DNA of 64,000 nucleotides, taken from positions 1 to 64,000 of the forward strand of contig PMSN01000024.1 of the NCBI GenBank assembly GCA_003167555.1, read 5' to 3'. The DNA is from Spartobacteria bacterium (GTDB lineage Bacteria > Verrucomicrobiota > Verrucomicrobiia > Chthoniobacterales > UBA10450). A program made the translations under genes and the position numbers. Below the pieces are notes generated by a model that was not told the origin of the DNA, did no database searches, and saw only the letters and a program-made list of their open reading frames with translations. Positions within the stretch are counted from its first letter, which is position 1. Each line of letters starts with the position of its first letter. Of the stretch, positions 7,301 through 14,969 are shown piece after piece.

Positions 7301-8823
7301 CTTTCCATGGCAGCGGAGATCCTGGCCGCTCCGCCGGGTGCGGGATTGTCCAGCTCCGCGCGCAAGGTTCTTACCGTTTGAGTGGCCTCTTTCTCAGCGC
7401 GCTTGACCAGGCGTTGGTGAGTCCAGACCGCATAACCGAGAGCGATTGCCGCCAGAACGAGGAGGCCGGCGAAAGCAGCGGCCAGCTTGCTGACACGCGA
7501 GAGCTTGCCGCGCATCTCCGCCTCGCGCGCGGCGGCCAGCTCCACCTGCTTGCGCTGGTAATGTTCGGCCCGGTCCGCGCGGACGACATCGGCCAGGGTA
7601 TCGTGAGTTAGTTCGAGCCACTTCACGTTGCCGGTCGTTTCGCGCTGCACAATCCGGCGATCGATCAGGGTAGTAACAATCTCCGGCGACATCCCGTGCT
7701 TGGTCAGCGCATCTTCTTCCGCGATCCGGTTTCTCGCGCCGGAAGATGTAAGCAGGCAATCCTCGATGAACTCGCGGACGGCCCCGTCCATACCTTCGAG
7801 ACCGCGCCGATAAAAATCCTGAAAGATTTCCGCGGCTTGGGCGTTACCTACCAGCTCGGCCGTGATCTTATCCTGACCCGCCTGGATGCGCCGGTTGTTA
7901 AGTTCCTGGAGAATAACACTGAGCAAGGCAGGCTCGATGGCGCGTTTACCGACCTGGGCGCGAGTTACTTCACTTTGAAGGCGGGACCTTTCCGAAGAAG
8001 AAACAAAGTCAACGATGCGCAGCGCCACCTGCTCCTCCACCAGATGGCCGCCTGGTTTCAGGATAACCTCCATGGCTTGCTCGCCGTTAAGGGGTAGAAG
8101 CCGAAAGCGGTTGAACATGATCGTGCGCAAGCGCTCTCGCAGTCCTTCAAGATCGGGCAGGAAATCCTCGCGCAAGGTCAGGACAACACGGTAGTCGGTC
8201 CGCTCCAGATCGTAATTGCGGGCCACGGCGCGGTCGGCATCGAAACGTTTCAGGAGCGCGGCCGGCGGCCGGTTCTCGACCAGGTCTTCCAGCTCAGCCA
8301 GGAAGGAGCTGGTCCGAGCGGCGCGGACAGGATTAGACTGGCCCACCGTCAACAGCTCCTCGAACTGGTCGAAGATAAGGATCGGCCTAACGAGTCGATT
8401 TTGACTGTCCCACCAGTCGCCATCCTTCTTGTGGAAGTATTCCCACAACGTTTCGGCGCGGACAGGCTTGGGCGCTTCGATTTCTTCCTCGGCCAGGACT
8501 TCCTCGATGCGGACTTCGACCTGGTCTTCGAGCGGCGGCGCTTCCTCGGCGTGGTTCAACCGGATGTAGACAGGGATAAAGTGCGACTCCCGCAGCAGGG
8601 GCGAAACGCCCGCGCGGAGAATGGAACTTTTCCCAAGGCCCGACTTGCCGAAAAAAACGGTGACCGTTTCCTGACGGATAACGCGTGCCAGTTCCGTTAC
8701 TTCGCGTTCCCGGCCAAAGAAGAAGGAATGATCGGCCTCGGTGAAGCTAATGAGCCCTGGCCAGGGATGGTCCTTATCGAGATGAATCTCGTCACGTTCC
8801 CGGCCGCTCGCTTCTGTGACCAT
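4312..8823 (-). CDS. nSTAND1 NTPase with transmembrane helix and TPR sensor region
   Basis: 1503 residues. The N-terminus has the nSTAND1 entry motif (PWPGLISFTEADHSFFFGRE, residues 21-40), Walker A GKSGLGKSS (59-67), Walker B ILIFDQFEE (148-156) and the winged-helix end ELTHDTLADVVRADR (403-417). A membrane helix follows at about 446-466, then hundreds of residues of TPR-like helical pairs to about 1080, a beta-rich segment and a last TPR block near the C-terminus. STAND proteins oligomerise on ligand recognition and activate a linked effector; here the likely effector is the SIR2-TIR protein encoded 6 bp upstream. The TPRs are the probable sensor, and membrane anchoring suggests surveillance at the envelope. 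Confidence 0.85.
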   Translation of the reverse strand: MVTEASGRERDEIHLDKDHPWPGLISFTEADHSFFFGREREVTELARVIRQETVTVFFGKSGLGKSSILRAGVSPLLRESHFIPVYIRLNHAEEAPPLEDQVEVRIEEVLAEEEIEAPKPVRAETLWEYFHKKDGDWWDSQNRLVRPILIFDQFEELLTVGQSNPVRAARTSSFLAELEDLVENRPPAALLKRFDADRAVARNYDLERTDYRVVLTLREDFLPDLEGLRERLRTIMFNRFRLLPLNGEQAMEVILKPGGHLVEEQVALRIVDFVSSSERSRLQSEVTRAQVGKRAIEPALLSVILQELNNRRIQAGQDKITAELVGNAQAAEIFQDFYRRGLEGMDGAVREFIEDCLLTSSGARNRIAEEDALTKHGMSPEIVTTLIDRRIVQRETTGNVKWLELTHDTLADVVRADRAEHYQRKQVELAAAREAEMRGKLSRVSKLAAAFAGLLVLAAIALGYAVWTHQRLVKRAEKEATQTVRTLRAELDNPAPGGAARISAAMERMTGDAAQLKSEGLIETRAHALSLAAEILYFHGRFEEGLKDAHDALKKADELQSSAKNEFPVPLIRAAAHFALGRGLTETGQLTEAERELQTAVDLTKDFSTGPQSDEANRIAILSQLELGNIKRQSSSMTEAIEIFQRVLQTAAKSPPSELMDYVKVRAYSGIGLSQDENDTAAEESFKQADDILEAASTKHPDNLLWKTRSEEHACAKSFRMMNASVPSSKTEQQVRKAIKDADILCGLDKDNLAWQFFLVQSHAAEGALYQQRVASKQSGDQWKKFEDAQLAKARESMEQALQVSEKIGQSQPSWSRNRWYIAHCHYKLGELFLTQKKYAEAMSEMDNARKRLEDLLRQAPGQWEDQRALAYLFIRMAVIDLLQEKADSEQAISFCTQAADLIEHVPPPVRDKALFQEVVALSQEITAASHSLAGHYDPAIKAYLSAIEIRKRIAKTSTKPDRYMYLAQSLGWLNGAYMAKEDKANAAATSQAALEALDEGLVRFPKSITLLKEKAQKYWQLADTLRKQGDLPGAADALKNAADVGKRAFDQDPLNIDISDSLKSIHTWAQDFMKELGKTPGATTLIARIDEAAAEIAPGTLLFPPNSKLKSGRIVEVERPPDWVAAPLIPGNWHILDSNEQEEEKKLLKNSSIAKDFAQSDLLRFRSLAVDFYDKTTLYEVEVGRANHVKGILTYLRREKDIIHLDGTAPSINESNAKFILKLESSDRAESYLRFWAGASQTYLGTFRVLDSVNDLLWLHDASEEQRKAVASLIAPLKLEEQPDGKWNARCAIATGDKLFYELLQVLPDGTMVVPGESFASENLPLYTERFTGGLRVISDYAGEITRLTTSFDDAFANKRWHEAILKKTTLIDLLEQNITDSYQRQVSLPTHYAERAWTQLKARDFAGALDSAETALKLKPTSLQADEDRAHALLLLGRTEEAREIYKKHIGEIFNETSGEIWEQAITEDLTKLEAGGLHDPGFDLIRDLFKEEASKKKKAP

Positions 8824-8829
8824 AGACCT

Positions 8830-10227
8830 TTAACTCCCGGCTGGCTTTGCCTTCTGGTAAAGCGTTTGGAGGCGATCGAGTAACTCCGCGTCCGGCGTTT
8901 CCGAAAGCATCTTAGTACACTGGATGCGTTTGAATTCGTCCGGGATCTTCGCCTGAGCGGGATCGAGGTTATCGATCAAGATCGGAAAGAGAAATTGCCG
9001 GTCCGAGCCGGTGAAATGCGGCAACCGTTCCAAAGCCCAACTCCATTCCATCCGAAAGAAACCGTCCGGCCGCGACTCCGTGGTTTGCGAGAGGAGCGGC
9101 AGAAAAACCGAGCAGGTATTGATGTAACGCCGGATCTTCTTCGAGTAATCATCGCCGCCTTCGAGCGCGCGTTGGTCGAGCCAGACGTCCACATCGCGCG
9201 CGACCAAAGCATCGCGAATGGCGAGGGCCACGTCCTGATCGCGCGACACAGCGCCGGTGGCGTCAGTCCTACAGTAACTAATGAAGACCGCATTCTGCGC
9301 CATAGGTCTGCCATCCGTGGGCATGGCGGAGGCGGGCTTCACCTCCTGCTTGCCGAAGCGTTCCTGCCAGCGTTCCGCCAGCTCGAGGACAAACTGGGTC
9401 GGACCCAGCTCGTCGATCACTTCGGTGTTGATGGTGAAGTTCCTGAGGAAGAAACGCAGTTGCGGGTCGTTCTTCGCCTCGGAGATGTATTGCTTCGCTT
9501 CTCCCTGGTGCAGCGATTTCTGCCGGGACATCCGCAGAAAAATGCGCGTGAGCCAATCGGGAAAGCTATTGCCGAGCATGAGCAGGGGACGGTCATATAG
9601 TTCGCTGAAAATCCGCTTCGGCCGATACTCGGCGGTCTGGAGCGCGTGGAGGTATTCGACGATGTCGCCTTCGGTCAAGGCAAACTGCAAAGGCGTCTTG
9701 TAGTTGCCGAAGCACTGGAAGACAACCGGCCGACCCGTCGCCAACTGATCGGTGATCTGCGATTCGGTCGGAACATTCTTCGGCGAGTAAGCGATCACCT
9801 CAGTCCGCTGTTTCATTCCCTGAAAGCGTTCTTCGTTCAGGGCGCGCTCCATGAGATCGTCAAAGGTGGTGCTGACAAAAAGATTCAGGTGCGTGATTTT
9901 CGCCAGCGCACGCAAAGCCTCGGGGATGGCGGGATTCCACTGTTCGTATTCCTTGCCGAGATCGTCGTAGACGTTAAAAGGGCTATCGCGGAAATCGGGA
10001 TGCCTTCGCACCGTCGCGCTCAAGTTTCCCTGCAAGGATTCTTCGAGTTCGATGCCGCAGGAGTCGGCGTAGCGCCTCGCCAGCGCGCCATAGAGGGTGG
10101 TGCCTTCGGGTTCGCCCGGAAGCTGGAGCAATTCCTCGCCGACAATGGGCACGACGTTGCCTTTTGAGATCAGGTCGAGAAGCTGATTCCAAAAACGATC
10201 CTTCTTGCGGACTTCAATGGCGCTCAT
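8830..10227 (-). CDS. SIR2-like/TIR fusion protein, probable NAD-cleaving immune effector
   Basis: 465 residues. Residues 15-250 match the SIR2-like fold seen in defence proteins: SKGNVVPIVGEEL (21-33) stands where GAGxS is usual and FVSTTFDDLMERAL (117-130) where TTNxD is usual, followed by VVFQCFGNY where an HG motif is expected. Residues 312-450 are a TIR domain: AVFISYCRTD, a D-V-W-L-D strand, ALEGGDDYSKKI with the likely catalytic Glu356, then CSVFLPLLSQ and EWSWALE. In SIR2, the Asn and His positions look substituted, so TIR may be the active NADase and SIR2 a nucleotide-binding module. It is first in the operon, 6 bp before the STAND gene. Confidence 0.85.
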   Translation of the reverse strand: MSAIEVRKKDRFWNQLLDLISKGNVVPIVGEELLQLPGEPEGTTLYGALARRYADSCGIELEESLQGNLSATVRRHPDFRDSPFNVYDDLGKEYEQWNPAIPEALRALAKITHLNLFVSTTFDDLMERALNEERFQGMKQRTEVIAYSPKNVPTESQITDQLATGRPVVFQCFGNYKTPLQFALTEGDIVEYLHALQTAEYRPKRIFSELYDRPLLMLGNSFPDWLTRIFLRMSRQKSLHQGEAKQYISEAKNDPQLRFFLRNFTINTEVIDELGPTQFVLELAERWQERFGKQEVKPASAMPTDGRPMAQNAVFISYCRTDATGAVSRDQDVALAIRDALVARDVDVWLDQRALEGGDDYSKKIRRYINTCSVFLPLLSQTTESRPDGFFRMEWSWALERLPHFTGSDRQFLFPILIDNLDPAQAKIPDEFKRIQCTKMLSETPDAELLDRLQTLYQKAKPAGS

Positions 10228-10385
10228 ACGGACGCTGCCGTTGTGCGGCGTTGCGACAGAGTGGACTCTAAAAAAAACCGGGCGGCGGCGAAAGGAAATT
10301 CGACCGAGCCCGTTTGCCCTCGCGCTGGGGATCGTGATTTATCTCTTCTGGCAATCGACGACGGCCTGCGCAACATGTGGAGCAG

Positions 10386-11378
10386 ATGAAGAACGCAGCG
10401 CTCTTATCGCTTCTGTTCGTGGCGGCTTTTTTCTCCCGCGCGCAAGCCTTTGACGCCAACAGTGTGCGCGCCGCCGCGGCTTTTTCAGCCGGGCAGGGGG
10501 GGACGTCGTTTCTCGCGATCCAGCACGGGCAGACGCTGCTCGAACAAGGAGCACGCGAGCCGCACAAAATTTATAGCGGGACGAAAGCATTCTGGGGATT
10601 GGCTGCGCTCGCGGCGGCCGAAGATGGCTTGCTCAGCCTCGACGAGCAGGTGGCCGATGTCATTCCCGCGTGGCGAAACGATCCGCGCAAAGCCCGGGTC
10701 ACGATTCGGCAATTGCTGGATTTTTCCAGCGGACTCGAGCCGGTCTTCTCGTTGCACAACAACGATCCGGGAGATCGCGACAGCATCGCGATTCGGTCAT
10801 CACTCGTTGCCAGTCCCGGTTCGTCTTTTATTTACGGGCCGAGCGCGCTTCAGGTTTTTCATCAAGTGCTGAAGGAAAGATTGCGCGGGGAATCACCGAC
10901 GCATTATCTCGAGCGCCGCGTTCTGCACCGGCTCGGGCTCGGATCGCAGCGTTACCTCACCGATCGCGCGGGCAATCCGCTCCTCGCCGCGGGCTGGCAG
11001 TTAACCGCGCGCCAATGGGCGAGATTGGGGCAGCTCGTGCTCGCGGGCGGTTCGCCCGTCCTCAAATCCGATTTGCTCGCGAATTGCTGGCGCGGCTCGG
11101 GGGCGAATCGCGCGTTCTCGCTTGGTTGGTGGAACAATCGCGCCGCGCCAGGCGGCCGCGAATTCGATTTCGAGGACATGCTGGTTCCCAAATGGCAACG
11201 CCAAAGCTGGAGCGGCGCCTGTCTTTGTCGCGACGCCCCAAGCGATCTGGTGGCGTGCATCGGCTCCGGCTACCAGCGGCTTTATGTTATCCCATCGTTG
11301 GACCTGGTCGTCGTCCGTCAAAGCGCGGGCGGGCGCTTCTCCGACGGCCGCTTCCTGCGCTTCCTGCTCGGGAAATAA
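10386..11378 (+). CDS. Secreted beta-lactamase-family serine hydrolase
   Basis: 330 residues from the ATG following GGAGC; an in-frame GTG nine bases earlier is possible. Signal peptide MKNAALLSLLFVAAFFSRAQ. Ser64-x-x-Lys67 (SGTK) is the nucleophile motif of class C/PBP-like hydrolases, followed by VTIRQLLDFSSGLEP, a hallmark of the esterase/DD-peptidase-like (beta-lactamase, pfam00144) fold, and YGPSALQVFHQVL with the Tyr motif. The usual KTG-like third motif is not clear. The substrate is unknown; members act on peptidoglycan peptides or esters in the periplasm. It is convergent with the next gene, only two bases separating their stops. Confidence 0.8.
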   Translation: MKNAALLSLLFVAAFFSRAQAFDANSVRAAAAFSAGQGGTSFLAIQHGQTLLEQGAREPHKIYSGTKAFWGLAALAAAEDGLLSLDEQVADVIPAWRNDPRKARVTIRQLLDFSSGLEPVFSLHNNDPGDRDSIAIRSSLVASPGSSFIYGPSALQVFHQVLKERLRGESPTHYLERRVLHRLGLGSQRYLTDRAGNPLLAAGWQLTARQWARLGQLVLAGGSPVLKSDLLANCWRGSGANRAFSLGWWNNRAAPGGREFDFEDMLVPKWQRQSWSGACLCRDAPSDLVACIGSGYQRLYVIPSLDLVVVRQSAGGRFSDGRFLRFLLGK

Positions 11379-11380
11379 AT

Positions 11381-12442
11381 CTACTTCGGTGTGGCGACGA
11401 TGAGCGATGAGCGGCTCGGCTGCCACTGATAGCCGAAGCTGAATTCCAGAGCCGTGTTCGTTGCATTCTCCTTAGCCAGGTCGGGCTGCGGATATTTTTT
11501 GAAGCGATTGATCGGCCCGACGTAGCGCCCGTAGTAATGGACGTTCCATTTATCCTTCGCAAAAAAACGAATCGGGATTCCGGAATCGTCCTGGAGAATC
11601 ACTTTGCTGTGGGCCAGGAGAAACCCGCGCACCATCGAGAAATTATCCGAATGCATGAGGTAGGACGCGGCCTTGAGTAAAGTAACGCCCTGGCCTTGTT
11701 GCTCACAAAATTTACCAAAGCCCGGCTTGAATTTGATGGCCCAATCAGCCACGTCGCTCATGAAGTAGTAGAGCGTTTGCTGACGGCCGCTCGGCCCCAC
11801 GAAAACGATCTTCGCTCCTGGCGTCGTGCCTTTGCCTTCGGGAACAAAATTGCCATCCTTATCGAGCGCGACCGGCGCGACGGAGTCGATCGTGCAGCCG
11901 GCGCGCGCGAGAAAAACATAAAGGACCGGCAACGTGCCGCTGAGTTGCTTCTGTCTCAGATCCACCTTCATGTTTTTCGTGATGAAGAAACTCCAGCTCA
12001 GGACGGAGTCGAGAGACTTCCGCAGGTTTGCCAGGGCTGACGGAAGGATGGCGCGCGGAATGTTGTCGATATCGGGGATCGGCCCCACCGGCTCGATGCC
12101 ACAAAGGATGTAAGTGCTCGCGTTCGGGAAAAAGGCGTTGGCGTAAAGAAAATCCGGCCCGCTAAACATATAGAACATCGGTCCGTTATCTTCATAAGCG
12201 GCCCCGAGAGCTTGCGGCGCCCACGCGCGGATTTTCGAAAGCTGTTTCTCCTCGAGACGCTTCCAGGCGCGATCGAGCTCGACAGCATGCGCGGTCCAGC
12301 CGCGATCCAGGCTGTGACTTTCCAGCGGCGTCCCGTTCACCGGGAGACCGGCGAGAAACTTTGCGGTCGCGTCGGCGTTCGGATCGGCCGCGCTCGCGTG
12401 CGCGCAGAGAGCCAGCAGAGAGAGGAGAAGAAGACGTTTCAA
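11381..12442 (-). CDS. Secreted protein of a tandem paralogous pair (A)
   Basis: 353 residues with signal peptide MKRLLLLSLLALCAHASA. It aligns along its whole length with the neighbouring 12458-13480 product: FLAGLPV near residue 30, YMFSGPDFLYA, FFPNASTYILCGIEPVG, GTLPVLYVFLARAGCT, TLYYF, GVTLLKAASYLMH, LQDDSGIPIRFF and FGYQW. The recurrent motifs QDDSGIP and SGPDFLYA suggest an enzyme or binding fold, but I do not recognise the family. The pair follows an amino-acid permease gene with short gaps, suggesting one transcript. Confidence 0.8.
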   Translation of the reverse strand: MKRLLLLSLLALCAHASAADPNADATAKFLAGLPVNGTPLESHSLDRGWTAHAVELDRAWKRLEEKQLSKIRAWAPQALGAAYEDNGPMFYMFSGPDFLYANAFFPNASTYILCGIEPVGPIPDIDNIPRAILPSALANLRKSLDSVLSWSFFITKNMKVDLRQKQLSGTLPVLYVFLARAGCTIDSVAPVALDKDGNFVPEGKGTTPGAKIVFVGPSGRQQTLYYFMSDVADWAIKFKPGFGKFCEQQGQGVTLLKAASYLMHSDNFSMVRGFLLAHSKVILQDDSGIPIRFFAKDKWNVHYYGRYVGPINRFKKYPQPDLAKENATNTALEFSFGYQWQPSRSSLIVATPK

Positions 12443-12457
12443 AGGCCGCTTCGAATC

Positions 12458-13480
12458 CTAACGCCGTGTCGCCAACATGAGAAGGCCGCGCTCGATTTGC
12501 CAGTGGTAACCAAAGGCAAAGCCGAGTTCGGGCGGCGGCGGGTCCTTCGCGTAGATCGCCGCCAGATCGGGCTGATGATATTTTCCGAACATCTCCGCGT
12601 GCGGCACATAGCGACCAAAGCAATCCACCTTCCAGCCTTTCGGAAAGGCGCGCAACGGAATCCCGGAATCGTCCTGCACAATGACAAGGCTGCGATCGAG
12701 AAGAAAGTTGCGCACGCCGTTGAAGCCTTCCGTGTGCATGAGATAAGAAGCGGCTTTGAGAAGACTCAGGCCGGGTCCATGTGACGCGCACCAAGTGAGA
12801 AAAGCGCTCTTGCCGCCGGATAGGTCGGTCTTGAAATAATACAGGGTCTGGGTTGAACCGCCGCTGCGACTGAAGGTGATCTTCACGCCTTCGGCCGGCT
12901 TGTTAATGTAAGTGGTGCTAAGCACGGTGCAGTCGAGACGCGCGAGGAACACGTAGAGAATCGGCAGGGTGCCACCCAGGTTGCTGCGCGCCAGCTCGGC
13001 CTTCATGTCCTTTGTAATGAAGTAGTGCGTGTCGAGAATTGTCTTCATCGACCCGCGCAAAGTGGAGAGGTCGCCGTGCAAAGTCTCGGTCGATTGCCGG
13101 GAAAGATCGGGCACCTGTCCCACGGGCTCGAGCCCGGCGAGAATGTAAGTGTCCGCGTTCGGAAAAAAGATGTCGGCGTAGAGAAAATCCGGCCCGCTAA
13201 ACATGTAGTAGACCGGGCGCGAGCTGCGGTAATACTCGGGAGCGTGGAGCGTCATCCAGGCGCTGATCGGTCCGATCTGGAAGTATTCCTTCTTTTTCCA
13301 GGCCGCATTCATCCTGGTGGAGTGATCAATCCAGGCCGCGTCCTGCGTTAGCCGCTCGAGCGGACCCGTCACGGGAAGGCCAGCCAGGAAACGCGCGGTG
13401 TCGTTGATGGTGGGACTGTTCTGGGCAAAGGCGGAAGCAGCGAGCGCGAGACTTAGGAAAGCAACAACGTGACGTTTCAT
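12458..13480 (-). CDS. Secreted protein of a tandem paralogous pair (B)
   Basis: 340 residues, signal peptide MKRHVVAFLSLALAASAFA. It is the paralogue of the 11381-12442 product, sharing FLAGLPVTG, YMFSGPDFLYAD, FFPNADTYILAGLEPVGQ, TLPILYVFLARLDCT, LLKAASYLMH and QDDSGIPLRAFP. The single cysteine after FLAR (C-T) is kept in both. Fifteen bases separate it from copy A and three from the upstream permease, so all three are probably co-transcribed. The divergence between copies is high, so the duplication is old. No catalytic motif is obvious. Confidence 0.8.
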   Translation of the reverse strand: MKRHVVAFLSLALAASAFAQNSPTINDTARFLAGLPVTGPLERLTQDAAWIDHSTRMNAAWKKKEYFQIGPISAWMTLHAPEYYRSSRPVYYMFSGPDFLYADIFFPNADTYILAGLEPVGQVPDLSRQSTETLHGDLSTLRGSMKTILDTHYFITKDMKAELARSNLGGTLPILYVFLARLDCTVLSTTYINKPAEGVKITFSRSGGSTQTLYYFKTDLSGGKSAFLTWCASHGPGLSLLKAASYLMHTEGFNGVRNFLLDRSLVIVQDDSGIPLRAFPKGWKVDCFGRYVPHAEMFGKYHQPDLAAIYAKDPPPPELGFAFGYHWQIERGLLMLATRR

Positions 13481-13483
13481 GAA

Positions 13484-14818
13484 CTAGGTAACTGCAATCG
13501 CGCGCGTCGTTTTCGGAGAGAGAAAATAAATGATCAACCCAACCGCCATCGTGGCAAGGCCCCAGAGCGATGGTGCGCGTGTCGAGCTGTCGGCCAGGAG
13601 ATGCTCCAGCATCCAACAACTGATCCCGAGAAAAATCACCGGCGTGATGGGATAACCCCAGGTGCGATACGGACGCGGCAGATCCGGGCGTCGCCAACGC
13701 AGCACGAATACGCCGAAGACAGTCAGCGTCGAGCAAAGAGTGAGACTGAATTGAACGTAGTTCACCGCAGTTTGAAAAGTCGCGCTTAGCAGCATCACAA
13801 TGACGATTGCAAACTGTGTGACGATTGCGGCGGTGGGAATTCCACGCGAGTTTCGCCGCGCGAGCAAACGGAGCACGCCGAGATCTTCACCCATCGCCGC
13901 CGTGATGCGCGGGCCGATCCACATCATTGCGCTGACCGTGGAAATGAGTCCGAGACAGATGAACAACGCCACCACTTTCCCGCCCGCGGTCCCGAAGATG
14001 TGTTCGCCCGCGATGAGCGCGACTTGTTGTTTTCCGTCCATCTCGGCTGCCGGCGTCGTGCGGAGAAAGACGGCATTGGTCGCGAGATAAAGGACCATGA
14101 CGAGCAACGTCCCCAGACCGACGGAAAGAGGAATTGTGCGCGACGGGTTGCGCAGCTCGCCCACGATATAGGTGGAGGCGTTCCAGCCCGAGTAAGCATA
14201 CATGACCCAGTAAAGGCTGACTGCGAAAGGCGCGCTCACAATCAATGCGCCATCGGCTTTGGCGGGAAGGAACGAAACGGGTTGCGTCGACTTCACATAA
14301 AAGCCGGCCGTGACGATCACCAGGATCAGCGCGACTTTGAGAATCGTCGACCCGTTTTGGAATGCGCTGCCCAACTTCAGATCGCGCAACAACACCAGCG
14401 TGCAGATCGTGACCACGGCGAGAGAGAGAAAAAACGGATTCGCTCCCGGCACCACTTCCGCGAAGTAAGTGCCGAAGGCGATTGCCGCGATCGCGACCGG
14501 CGCCGCGAACCCGACCGTGGCGGAAATCCAGCCCGCGAGAAAACCGACAGCCGGATGATAAATCTCGCGGAGAAAATGATATTCACCGCCCGAACGCGGC
14601 AAAGCGGCTCCGAGTTCCGCATAGGAGAGCGCTCCGCACATTGCGCAAAGACCGCCCGCCGCCCACACCGCCATGATCGCGAACCCGCTCGGCAATCCGC
14701 CCACTTGAAATCCGAGGCTGGTGAAAATGCCGGTGCCGACCATGTTGGCCACGACGATGCAAGTGGCCGTAAGCGGCGAAATAGTTCGGGCGCTAAGAGA
14801 TGAAGAGCCTGAAGTCAT
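13484..14818 (-). CDS. APC-superfamily amino acid permease
   Basis: 444 residues, twelve predicted membrane helices. The start of helix 1 has VVANMVGTGIFTSLGF, the GxGIF substrate-binding motif of LAT/APC transporters, and helix 2 ends with SYAELGAALPRSGGEYHFL, another family signature. The family moves amino acids by proton coupling or exchange across the inner membrane. Substrate cannot be read from the sequence. It leads an apparent operon with the two secreted paralogues just downstream (3-bp gap), so those proteins may feed or sense its substrate; that is inference. Confidence 0.9.
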   Translation of the reverse strand: MTSGSSSLSARTISPLTATCIVVANMVGTGIFTSLGFQVGGLPSGFAIMAVWAAGGLCAMCGALSYAELGAALPRSGGEYHFLREIYHPAVGFLAGWISATVGFAAPVAIAAIAFGTYFAEVVPGANPFFLSLAVVTICTLVLLRDLKLGSAFQNGSTILKVALILVIVTAGFYVKSTQPVSFLPAKADGALIVSAPFAVSLYWVMYAYSGWNASTYIVGELRNPSRTIPLSVGLGTLLVMVLYLATNAVFLRTTPAAEMDGKQQVALIAGEHIFGTAGGKVVALFICLGLISTVSAMMWIGPRITAAMGEDLGVLRLLARRNSRGIPTAAIVTQFAIVIVMLLSATFQTAVNYVQFSLTLCSTLTVFGVFVLRWRRPDLPRPYRTWGYPITPVIFLGISCWMLEHLLADSSTRAPSLWGLATMAVGLIIYFLSPKTTRAIAVT

Positions 14819-14969
14819 CGCGCGATGATGTAGAGGTTGAGTGCGACCGAGTCAATGCTCCGAAGCGCCGACTCAGTTCACAAGCCGGACAGAAATTTTC
14901 GTCACATGAACCGTGGCCAACTTTCACTCTGTATTCCCCCGAGAATTTAGTGCTAATGATGAAGAACCC

